25,222 bases of DNA from Candidatus Poseidoniaceae archaeon (GTDB lineage Archaea; Thermoplasmatota; Poseidoniia; Poseidoniales; Poseidoniaceae): positions 1-25,222 of the forward strand of contig JAKUNX010000010.1 of NCBI GenBank assembly GCA_022451835.1, read 5' to 3'. A program made the translations under genes and the position numbers. Below the pieces are notes generated by a model. The model saw nothing but the letters and a program-made list of their open reading frames with translations. It made no database searches and was not told where the DNA came from. Below, one piece after another: positions 13,590 through 22,200 of the stretch; positions within the stretch are counted from its first letter, which is position 1; each line of letters opens with the position of its first letter.

Positions 13590-15668
13590 ATGTCTGGCAT
13601 AGCACAAAAATTAGCATCGAAACAAAAACAAGTAGCGATTTCAGAATTTTTTGAGAAAAATAAACACTTTCTAGGATTTGATTCTCCAGTAAGATCATTG
13701 ATTACCGCAGTCAAAGAAGCAGTCGATAATGCGCTTGATGCATGCGAAGAAGCACGTATTCTACCTTCTATCAAAGTTAAAGTTACTAAGATAGATGCAA
13801 AAAAGGATATTATCGAATTAGTTGTTGAAGACAATGGTCCTGGAATTCCTCAGAAAAGCATTGAGAAGGTTTTCGGACAACTATTGTTTGGATCAAGATT
13901 CCATGCTATTAGGCAATCCCGTGGCCAACAAGGAATCGGAATTACTGGAGTAGTAATGTATAGTCAACTGACTACAGGAAAGCCTACTCATGTTAAATCA
14001 AAAATCGCAACTGAATCGACTGCTGCAGTAGTTGATATTGGTCTTGATACTAGGAAAAATAAAGCAACAAAAAGCAATTCTGGTCGGGAAATTTGGGATC
14101 TTGAAGATGGCGAGATGAAAAAACACGGCTTAGAAGTTACCACTAGATTGAAAGCGAAATACCAGAAAGGTAGACAAAGCGTATGGCAATATTTGCGAAT
14201 GACTAGTATTGTCAATCCTCATGCAGAGATTACGTTCACCGATCCTGATGGTGAAGTTCATCACTGGCCAAGAGTCACTGAACGTCTACCTGGTAAAGTC
14301 GAATCGATAAAGCCGCACCCACACGGAATTGAATTAGGGCAATTACAAAGAATGCTGTCTGAATCTACAGATTCTCGGCTGTCAGTTTTCCTTAGAACGA
14401 ATTTTTCTGGGGTCTCTACTAGAGCTGCAAAAGAATTGTGTGCTGCAGCAGAATTAGATGTTAAGATTAAGCCAAAGCAAATGTCGCCAGACCAAGTACG
14501 CGCCTTGCTAGAAGCCTTTCAAGGAGAGAGAATGTTCAATGGCAAACCGGTCAAATTACTGAATCCCCCAACTAATTGTCTCTCTCCAATCGAAGAGATG
14601 TTAATCAAAAAAGGTCTATCAAAAACTATTGATTCGAGATATGCTGCGACAATGACTAGAGCTCCCAATGTATCTCAAGGCAATCCGTATCAAGTTGAAG
14701 TAGGTTTGATTTTCGGAGGCAATATGGTTTCTGATAAGCCTGTTGAAGTTTTGCGCTTTGCCAACCGCGTTCCTTTGATGTATCAACAAGGTGGTTGTTT
14801 GTTAACCAAGGCTATCGAATCTGTTGATTGGCGTCAATATGGACTTGATCAAGCCGGTGGAAAAGGTGTGCCAAAAGGCCCTGCTGCAATCTTAGTACAT
14901 CTAGCAAGCACCAATGTTCAATTTACTTCCGAAGCAAAAGAAGCATTAGCAGATAATGGCGAGGTTTTGGAAGAAGTCAGGAAGGCTATGTTAGAAATGG
15001 GCAGAGGCCTAAGAAAACACTTAGAGAAGAAAAAGAAAATGGCTAAAACAAAAGAGAAGTTTGAATTAATCAACGATATTTTACCGGCAATCGCTAAAAA
15101 ATCTGCACAGATTTTAGATAAACCCCTTCCTAGTCTCGCAGGCTCAATTACCAAAATTATGTCCGCTGTTATTTGCGAAGGTAGCACAGAATGGAATAGT
15201 GAATCTAAAGCGGTTGATGTGTCAATAAAAATCTACAATTACACTGCTAGAGCAAGAGCATACACAATACTAGCAACTTGGCCTGAGAAGTCTGGTGGAA
15301 AGATGACAAACAATCAATATGGCGGTAGAAAGGAAGCGACTGGCGTATGGGCTTGGAAACTAGATACTTTACAACCGGGAGAAAACATCACAATCACATA
15401 CAGCCTTGACGGTTTAGAAAAAGGTGATTGGACTGAAACTGATGTATTCTATCGAGGAAGTCAAGAGATAATTGGTGCGATGAAGATGGATGAGAAATAT
15501 CTTGAAGAAATTCGTAACCAAGAGAAGATTTTGAATGAGCTAAACTCGCCCTCTCAAATTGATGATTTCGAAAATATGGAAGATGAAATAGAAGATGTTG
15601 AGCCTAAACCAGAACCCGCAATCAAACCGCCATCTGGTCAATCTACTCTGTTTGGAGGTGAACAATGA
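13590..15668 (+). CDS. top6B: DNA topoisomerase VI subunit B
   Basis: 692 residues from the ATG at 13590, which has GGAGTGA at 13579-13585 before it; the in-frame GTG at 13581 would add three residues. Subunit B binds ATP and gates DNA in the type IIB topoisomerase that relaxes and decatenates DNA. The GHKL ATP site is complete: EAVDNALDACEEA (N box, about 43-55), VEDNGPGIP (about 79-87) and SRGQQGIGITG (about 110-120). An H2TH region follows, then the transducer with VPKGPAAILVHLAST carrying the switch Lys. A Lys-rich linker leads to an immunoglobulin-like C-terminal domain (about 560-645), as known in Methanosarcina but absent in Sulfolobus. The tail is acidic and Pro-rich. The stop overlaps the top6A start. 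Confidence 0.96.
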   Translation: MSGIAQKLASKQKQVAISEFFEKNKHFLGFDSPVRSLITAVKEAVDNALDACEEARILPSIKVKVTKIDAKKDIIELVVEDNGPGIPQKSIEKVFGQLLFGSRFHAIRQSRGQQGIGITGVVMYSQLTTGKPTHVKSKIATESTAAVVDIGLDTRKNKATKSNSGREIWDLEDGEMKKHGLEVTTRLKAKYQKGRQSVWQYLRMTSIVNPHAEITFTDPDGEVHHWPRVTERLPGKVESIKPHPHGIELGQLQRMLSESTDSRLSVFLRTNFSGVSTRAAKELCAAAELDVKIKPKQMSPDQVRALLEAFQGERMFNGKPVKLLNPPTNCLSPIEEMLIKKGLSKTIDSRYAATMTRAPNVSQGNPYQVEVGLIFGGNMVSDKPVEVLRFANRVPLMYQQGGCLLTKAIESVDWRQYGLDQAGGKGVPKGPAAILVHLASTNVQFTSEAKEALADNGEVLEEVRKAMLEMGRGLRKHLEKKKKMAKTKEKFELINDILPAIAKKSAQILDKPLPSLAGSITKIMSAVICEGSTEWNSESKAVDVSIKIYNYTARARAYTILATWPEKSGGKMTNNQYGGRKEATGVWAWKLDTLQPGENITITYSLDGLEKGDWTETDVFYRGSQEIIGAMKMDEKYLEEIRNQEKILNELNSPSQIDDFENMEDEIEDVEPKPEPAIKPPSGQSTLFGGEQ
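15654..15661 (+). promoter_or_regulatory. canonical ribosome-binding site for top6A
   Basis: GGAGGTGA inside the last codons of top6B is a full match to the archaeal 16S rRNA 3' end. It is three bases from the ATG at 15665 and six from the next ATG at 15668, so the second ATG has the better spacing. It is the strongest ribosome site in the window and fits independent loading for the A subunit. Confidence 0.7.
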
Positions 15669-16765
15669 TGGCAGGAATAATGAGTGCTGAAGAGACAAAA
15701 TTGGCAATGAAATCAGTGGTTTCAGAGATGTATGAAAAAATTGTCAAAGGCGAGCCTCCTACGATGACACTGCCGGTTAGAACAAAAAATAATATCGGGT
15801 TTGATAGGAAACTTGGTGTTTACAAGTATGGAAAAAACAAATCAATTCGTGATGCTACAAGTTTGGGTTCAGCAAAACAATTGTTGCGTGCATTATACAT
15901 AATTGAATTCATTGAAGATATGATTGACTCCGGCAAATCATCGACGTTAAGAGAAATGTACTACATCTCAGAAAGTTGGGGGCTTGGTAAATTTGGCAGT
16001 CAAAATGAATCAAATAATCTCGCTGAAGACTTGGAAATAGTAACTAAGTGTTTACGTGAAGATTTCAAATTAAGGCCTGAAGAAGATGGAGCAAGAATCA
16101 TTGGTAATCTAACTTTACAAGAGAGAAATAGACGTGGCGAATGGATGAGAATAAATGCAAGAGATGATGTTGGTGATTCTGGTTATGGCGTCCCTTATAA
16201 CGTCGAAATGGAAAAAATTGAATTCTTAGAACATGATATTAATTTCTTAATGGCTATTGAAACTGGTGGAATGTTTGACAGATTAGTTGAAAATGGCTTC
16301 GATGAAGATTACAAATGTGGTCTATTGCATCTAAAGGGACAGCCAGCTCGTTCTACTAGAAGAATTATCAAGCGAATGAGTGAAGAATGGGATTTACCAG
16401 TTGTAGTATTCCTTGACGGTGATCCATGGTCATTCAGAATTTTTGCTTCTATTGCTTATGGAGCAATTAAGACTGCACATATTTCCGAATACCTGGCAAC
16501 CCCAAGTGCAACCTATCTCGGAATAACTTCAGATGATATATTAGCTTATGATTTGCCTAGTGATGATTTATCTAAGAAAGATATTGAAGCATTGAATGCA
16601 GAATTATCTGACCCAAGATTTGCTGATTCATGGTGGCAAGACCAAATCAATATGATGCTTGAATTGGGTAAGAAAGCTGAACAGCAATCCTTAGCAAAGT
16701 ATGGTTTAGATTTCGTTACCGATACATACTTGCCAGAAAAATTAGCCGAACTTGGTCTTGCATAA
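15665..16765 (+). CDS. top6A: DNA topoisomerase VI subunit A
   Basis: 366 residues, the usual length. Subunit A, the relative of eukaryotic Spo11, makes the double-strand break through a tyrosine. Visible: a winged-helix catalytic domain with the active Tyr in TLREMYYIS (Tyr99 or Tyr100; the motif is R-x-x-Y-Y), a preceding RALYIIEFIEDM helix, and a Toprim fold with Glu199 (AIETGGMFDRL) and Asp251/Asp253 (VFLDGDPWSFRI) for magnesium. The start overlaps the top6B stop (ATGA), so the heterotetramer subunits are made together. The ATG at 15668 may be the real start given the ribosome-site spacing. Confidence 0.96.
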   Translation: MMAGIMSAEETKLAMKSVVSEMYEKIVKGEPPTMTLPVRTKNNIGFDRKLGVYKYGKNKSIRDATSLGSAKQLLRALYIIEFIEDMIDSGKSSTLREMYYISESWGLGKFGSQNESNNLAEDLEIVTKCLREDFKLRPEEDGARIIGNLTLQERNRRGEWMRINARDDVGDSGYGVPYNVEMEKIEFLEHDINFLMAIETGGMFDRLVENGFDEDYKCGLLHLKGQPARSTRRIIKRMSEEWDLPVVVFLDGDPWSFRIFASIAYGAIKTAHISEYLATPSATYLGITSDDILAYDLPSDDLSKKDIEALNAELSDPRFADSWWQDQINMMLELGKKAEQQSLAKYGLDFVTDTYLPEKLAELGLA

Positions 16766-16806
16766 TCGTACAAGCATTCATGGAGGACTTCAACCGAGGA
16801 TTGACT

Positions 16807-17826
16807 ATGGCGCAAAGTAATGCTAACCCATGGGCAATGCGTGTTGGAATTGCTGGGTTGGTTTTTTTGCTAATTGGTGCAGTCGCAATTTTTTCTAATA
16901 TGGATCAAATAGATGAAGCGTCAAGTCCAAAGAAAATCAATGAGGCAGCAATTACCGGTGGTGGCGCTAAAACTGTGGAATTAAGCAACAGTTGCTATTC
17001 GGCAGTTATTATTTCAGATGATATCACAAATGTCAGTTTGCTAAAAATGAGTGGCTCAGATATCTCCGACGAGGCTATTGAATCAAGTAATTGCAAAACT
17101 GATTGGACGCCAATGGACTCAGATGGTAGTAGATTTACCATCATCAAAGAATGGGATATCACGGAAAAAGGTGAATATGTACTTGAAGTAGAATGTGAAT
17201 TAAATTGTGACAATGATACACTTTGGTTAGTTGATGCAACAAGCGCACAATGGAAACTATTAGAACAGCCTGCATTGGTTTTTGGTGGAGCAATGTGTTG
17301 TATTGGTGTCGTTTTTCTACCGTTTGCTTTCATCCTTTACCTATCAAATAAGAATTCTAATGCGCCCAAAGTTATGATGGTCGGTGCTAATGGGCAAGTA
17401 ATGCCCATCACAGATTTAACCCCCGAAAATATTGCTAACCTGCAACAACAACAAGCAGAAAAGGTAGATAACCCATTTGCTGATACTGGGATAGATAAAT
17501 CTGAAGAATTTATTGACGGCAGAGAAGATGTCCAAAATGGAACATTGCTAACAACTGAACAAGTATTTGCTCTAATGAAAGGTGATGTAGATGAAGCTCA
17601 AAATAGAATTGCAGATCCATTTGCCGACTACAACACACTGCGTCAACCAGAGGCTGAAAAGAAAATTACCAATACAAAAGAAATTTCATCATGGGATGAA
17701 GGTGGAAGTTTTACATCAACAATAACCTCTAAAGAAAGTGATCCAAAGAAAGATGTTAAACAGAAGGTTTCGCCTAAAAAATCAGAATCAAAACCTAATG
17801 CATGGAAAGATTGGGATGAAAATTAG
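16807..17826 (+). CDS. two-helix membrane protein with repeated PFAD motif in the tail
   Basis: 339 residues from the ATG at 16807, which follows GAGGA at 16796-16800 by six bases (an ATG at 16780 adds nine residues). A first membrane helix at about residues 10-30, then about 115 residues likely outside the cell with paired cysteines (near SNCKTDW and CELNCDNDTLW), a second helix at about 155-178, then a long polar cytosolic tail. In the tail NPFAD (residues 222-226) and DPFAD (270-274) recur about 48 residues apart, and the end is Lys- and Ser-rich. It is followed by a gene with the same two-helix outline. Family not recognised. Confidence 0.65.
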   Translation: MAQSNANPWAMRVGIAGLVFLLIGAVAIFSNMDQIDEASSPKKINEAAITGGGAKTVELSNSCYSAVIISDDITNVSLLKMSGSDISDEAIESSNCKTDWTPMDSDGSRFTIIKEWDITEKGEYVLEVECELNCDNDTLWLVDATSAQWKLLEQPALVFGGAMCCIGVVFLPFAFILYLSNKNSNAPKVMMVGANGQVMPITDLTPENIANLQQQQAEKVDNPFADTGIDKSEEFIDGREDVQNGTLLTTEQVFALMKGDVDEAQNRIADPFADYNTLRQPEAEKKITNTKEISSWDEGGSFTSTITSKESDPKKDVKQKVSPKKSESKPNAWKDWDEN

Positions 17827-17834
17827 GTGATGGG

Positions 17835-18410
17835 ATGAAAAAATATATTTTTATTTCAATGACCATTATTGGGGTTTTGATGATCATTTTTTCATCATTG
17901 GGTATTACTCAAGAGCTCAATGACGCTGATACAGTTGACGCAATGTTGCCGCCCTGTACTGTAGAAGATGGTTTGCCATTTGTTGGAGAAGAAGAAGTTA
18001 CTTGTTATTGGGGCATGTCTTTAGAAATTCTAGAAATCCCAGCCGAAGCCATTGCAGCCAATGTTGATGTAGAAATTTCATGGGCCAAATCCGGTGTGTG
18101 GATTGGAATTGCTGAAGCAAGTGAAGCAGATAATTGCGAATTAAAAGGTGATTATTATGAGTGTCAAAAAGACTCAGTAAACATGATTGCCGGCGGTCCA
18201 TCTTCTAATGGGGAGATAACTTGGCAACCGGTGCCGGGTGAATACCGGTTTGTTGCCGGAGGAGATGATTCTCAAACAATGCAGCAGTTTGATGTGGATT
18301 GGAATTATCAAGCATCGCTAAAGTCTACATTAGCAATTTCTTTCCTTGTCATCGGACTGATTTTTGCTATATCTGGTACAACTTTGTGGTATAAAATGTC
18401 AAACCGATGA
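17835..18410 (+). CDS. membrane protein with cysteine-containing outside domain
   Basis: 191 residues. An N-terminal hydrophobic segment (about 5-25), about 130 residues of acidic beta-rich sequence with four cysteines (Cys41, Cys57, and two in DNCELKGDYYECQ) likely forming disulfides outside the cell, and a C-terminal helix (about 163-183) with a short basic cytosolic end. The ATG is three bases after GGTGAT (17826-17831), which overlaps the end of the preceding gene, so the two are probably one unit. It shares the helix / outside domain / helix plan with that gene, without its tail. Family not recognised. Confidence 0.65.
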   Translation: MKKYIFISMTIIGVLMIIFSSLGITQELNDADTVDAMLPPCTVEDGLPFVGEEEVTCYWGMSLEILEIPAEAIAANVDVEISWAKSGVWIGIAEASEADNCELKGDYYECQKDSVNMIAGGPSSNGEITWQPVPGEYRFVAGGDDSQTMQQFDVDWNYQASLKSTLAISFLVIGLIFAISGTTLWYKMSNR

Positions 18411-18416
18411 TTTGAA

Positions 18417-18440
18417 AAGGTTCATCAATTAGTGAACCTT
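18417..18440. promoter_or_regulatory. perfect 8+8 inverted repeat, candidate operator of the wHTH gene
   Basis: AAGGTTCA at 18417-18424 and TGAACCTT at 18433-18440 are exact reverse complements with an 8-base AT-rich centre. The dyad sits between the previous stop (18408-18410) and the ATG at 18453, ending 12 bases before that ATG and next to the ribosome-site-like AGGTTGAG (18441-18448). Winged-helix regulators often bind such dyads in front of their own gene. As RNA it would be an 8-bp hairpin that could mask the ribosome site. Confidence 0.6.
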
Positions 18441-18452
18441 AGGTTGAGCAAT

Positions 18453-19199
18453 ATGGCCGACATTGACCAAGCACTGTGGCTTTTACAAAATAAAGTTCGG
18501 AGACAAATTCTTGAGAGATTGGTGAGAGAACCTCATTATCCCATGCAATTAGCAGAATTGATTGGTGTTAGCCAACAAGCGATTAAGAAACATCTCAAGG
18601 AATTAGAAAATGGTAATTTCGTTACTAAATTAAAAGTTCCAAGTGAAAAGGGTGGCCCGCCTAGAACAATTTATACTGTTCAACAAGCAATATCGATAAG
18701 AATTGATTTGGGTCCTGATTTATTTAATTGTGAGCAAAGAAAACTTCCCTCCGGTGGCCCAATGAGGCTGTCGAGTAAACTTCCAGAAGCGACACATTCG
18801 GTTGCTGAGATGGTAAGTGGAAGAAAGCGTATTTCGGTTAGTGAAGGCGTTGGGCACTTATCAGAGTTGAATCAAGTTATTGAGCGATTAGATAGCGAAA
18901 GAGATGCTCTTATCTCATTGCATCAACATATTCGCAATCGTATTTCACAAGGAGTTGACAGTGACTTCGAGCAATATGAGGAACGCGCTATGATTCATTC
19001 TATTATTGAAGCACCAGAAAAGCGACTAGATCTAAACTTGCTAAGTAAAGAATTGCAATTGGGACAGCGCCAAATGTCTGAATTATTAGAAGAAGTACGC
19101 GCTAAATTACAACGTCAAATTTCTCAAAAAGCTGGTCACATTATTGCTACACCTGAAAACTCAGAACTATACTGGTGGCTTGGAGATTACAAGAAGTAA
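18453..19199 (+). CDS. winged-helix transcriptional regulator
   Basis: 248 residues. The N-terminal 65 residues form an ArsR-type winged helix: ALWLLQNKVRRQILERL, then MQLAELIGVSQQAIKKHLKEL as the recognition HTH, and a wing (SEKGGPPRTIYTV). A middle region has a coiled-coil helix (LNQVIERLDSERDALISLHQHI). The end (AMIHSIIEAPEKRLDLNLLSKEL then MSELLEEVRAKL) looks like a second HTH. The ATG at 18453 is chosen because the alternative GTG at 18432 straddles the junction of the spacer and right arm of the 8+8 dyad just upstream. No metal-binding Cys cluster is seen, so the signal is unknown. Its targets may include itself and the neighbouring envelope genes; inference from position. Confidence 0.8.
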   Translation: MADIDQALWLLQNKVRRQILERLVREPHYPMQLAELIGVSQQAIKKHLKELENGNFVTKLKVPSEKGGPPRTIYTVQQAISIRIDLGPDLFNCEQRKLPSGGPMRLSSKLPEATHSVAEMVSGRKRISVSEGVGHLSELNQVIERLDSERDALISLHQHIRNRISQGVDSDFEQYEERAMIHSIIEAPEKRLDLNLLSKELQLGQRQMSELLEEVRAKLQRQISQKAGHIIATPENSELYWWLGDYKK

Positions 19200-19210
19200 T
19201 CCCTTTCGCC

Positions 19211-22200
19211 TCAGTCTTCTGATCCTAATACTGATGATAGTGAGGATTGTTCAGCAATTCGCTTCTTAACTTCCTCTCTTCTTGCCTTACCCACAAAGTA
19301 AACCACTCCAAGTAGAGAGAGTGTTAGCAGAATAACCACAAATGGTAACGCGGTCTTAGCAACTATTTGACCTGCGACGTCAAAGAACGGACTTGGTGAT
19401 TCTAGTGGCTCAGATACTGCTTTGATATTGTTGCTTTCGCTTGCTTCAACAATTTCATTCATTGGATCAACTACAACATATACTCCTTTACTTCCTGCAA
19501 CGACCGGATATAGTAGATATATCTCAATTTCTTTGGCATCTTCTGATGCATCTGGGGCCAGTAGTGCACCAACAACTTGGCGCATTACTATACTATCTTC
19601 ATCACAACCATTATTCTTGATGTCGTTGATGATAGACTGGCTATTAACATCATTATATTGACATAAAACGATTTCAATATCAGTTGCGTGAGTATTTCCT
19701 ACATTTTGCAAAGTTATACCAATTGGAATTGTAGAATCAATTTCAGCACTATATTGGGATACAATAATTTCTTTGATGACCAAATCTGGGGCCTTTAGAT
19801 TTAAGATAACGATAAATTCGTTACTGTCTAAATTTTCTCCTTGCCATGACGGTGATGAATCATAATCGCCACCTTCTGTCATGTCGCCAGCAATTGATGC
19901 TACCTTCAATCCGACACTACGAGTATTCAATTTAGCAGTAGGTGAAATCTTTACTACCGCAACCATTTCAATTGTTTGATAAGGTGCCATTTGCGGCATC
20001 ATGTAGATGTCATTTGCTTCAAGGTAAGCACATCTAATTGTGTTCTGCTCTTCAGCTACCATGGCATAAAATGTATCAACTTCTAACTGACTAGCATCTA
20101 CTGCAGGCATTGGGTCTGTAATTACTACACATGGCTCATCAACGCTCAAATCATTGCTAATTTTCTTAATTGTGCGCCATTCTACTGACCAACCTTCAAG
20201 AGATCCCATTCCAGGTAATTGGGTCCATACCAAATCATTGCCTTGAGTTTCTGCAGTGTGATTGTACAATTTTGGCCAATCGTGAACATTGCCATTGTTG
20301 GTAATGTTGACAGCAAAACTGACTATCTTACCAGGTGCTGAGACTTTAATCGAATTGTCGACTGTCGGATCCATAGTAATCTCCATGTCATAGAACTCAT
20401 TGACATATACATACAAGAAATCAATATCTCTCTCTCTAGTGATTCGATTATTCTCATTCGGATAAGCTTCTTCGGACAATGTCTTGAATTCAACTACATA
20501 TAATCCTGCGCCAATATCAAAATCAGGGATATTCATCAACACATCAAACGTTTGATCTGAGTCGCGGTCTAATTCTTCCAAACTTTCTCTTGGAATGGTG
20601 ATATCCCAGTGACCTGTTCTTACTGGAACACCGCTTGGATCAATCACTGTTGTTAAACGGAAATCAAACCTATCCGGTCCGTTACCATTATTGGTTGTTG
20701 TAACAGGCAATACGATGTTTTCTCCTGGATTTACTGCAATAGCAGAAATCGGGTTTCCATTTGAATCTGTAACTGAAACTATCCTGTCAGCTTCTCTTTC
20801 TATTTGCGTATCTAGACTGTATTCATGAATAACATTTACAGTATATCTACCCGAATCTGAAACCTTTTGATAACCTTCAAGGTTCGCTTGTAAAGTGAAA
20901 CTCTTTGAACCAATACTTGCATCTTCAGGAACACATACATTGACTCGAACCATCCATGTTCGGAAAGTTGTACCGGCATCTAATTTCCATTCTATCGGCA
21001 TTCCAAGTGTTGCATCTGACCCTCCAGGAGTTTGTGAGAAATCAATATCTAAAACCCAATTTGATTGTCGCCAAGTTGATTCATCAATATCATCTGGTTG
21101 CACTTCAGGTGCTCCAGGAGTACTGAAGATTAGATTACCAGACTCAAAGTTCTTGGTTACATCCTGTTCAAATGTGTGGCAGTCACCTGCTTTCACTTCG
21201 ACTTCTCTCTCATCTGGTAGCATTTCTTCAAAGACAATGTTTCCTTCAGACTGAATAGACACAAATATGCCAAGTTCGAGAATATCATAAGTCCCTTTGT
21301 CAACTGATTTAATCGGCTCCCCTTCTGACCAACCTTTGAGGTAAATTACGAAAGCTCCCGGGTCTTCTGTTGATGGAACCTTAACGGTTAGGATTTTAGT
21401 CGTTGATTTACCTGGATCAAGTTCTACTCTCAGTGGGAAGGTGATTTCCCAGCCGAATGGTAGTAACCATTCTTGTTGCCCCTCTAGCGTATTTGGATCC
21501 CAGAACAAGAAACTATCCTGAACGTTTCCGGTATTGGTAATAGTTATCGAGAATGTCGCTTGGCTGCCTTGTTCAATATCTTGCACACTTAGCGAAGTAT
21601 CTAGGCTTATTCCATGTACCACATCCATCAAAGTTAACGTGGTTAAATCTGACCTTATTGCAGGGTCTTTGTATGATTTTGCCGTGACAACAATTTGTGC
21701 CAATTCATCCTCATTTGCCTGATAGATAGTTGGCGCTTGTACTCTTAGATAGAAGTTGATGAATTCACCACCCTTGAGGTAAATTGGTGTGGTCGGTGTG
21801 ATTTGGGTTTGATTTTCAGAGAAGAATATTTGTGCGGTCCAATTTTGTGGCACTCCGGTAATATTGAGCCCATAAGTATCGGCAACTAGATCTATGTCTC
21901 CAGGAGTTGAATTATTCATAGTTAGATTATACAAAGTCTGTTCACCTGGTTCAATAACGTGGTAAAAAGTCTCTCCAAGTTCCAATTCAACGTCAACTTG
22001 GCCAGTAAGTACGTGTGAATAACAGATTGTGAATGCGCCGTTTTGCTCATCGTTACACTTGTTACGATCAGACCAACCTACATGTGCGCCACTACCTAAG
22101 TCATTTGAAAAGGCAGGAGTCATCCCAATTTCTGGCCGTCCACCAGTATCTGTTCCTAGTTTGTTACTTGCCCAACTTGTTATTGATACTATATCCCAAG

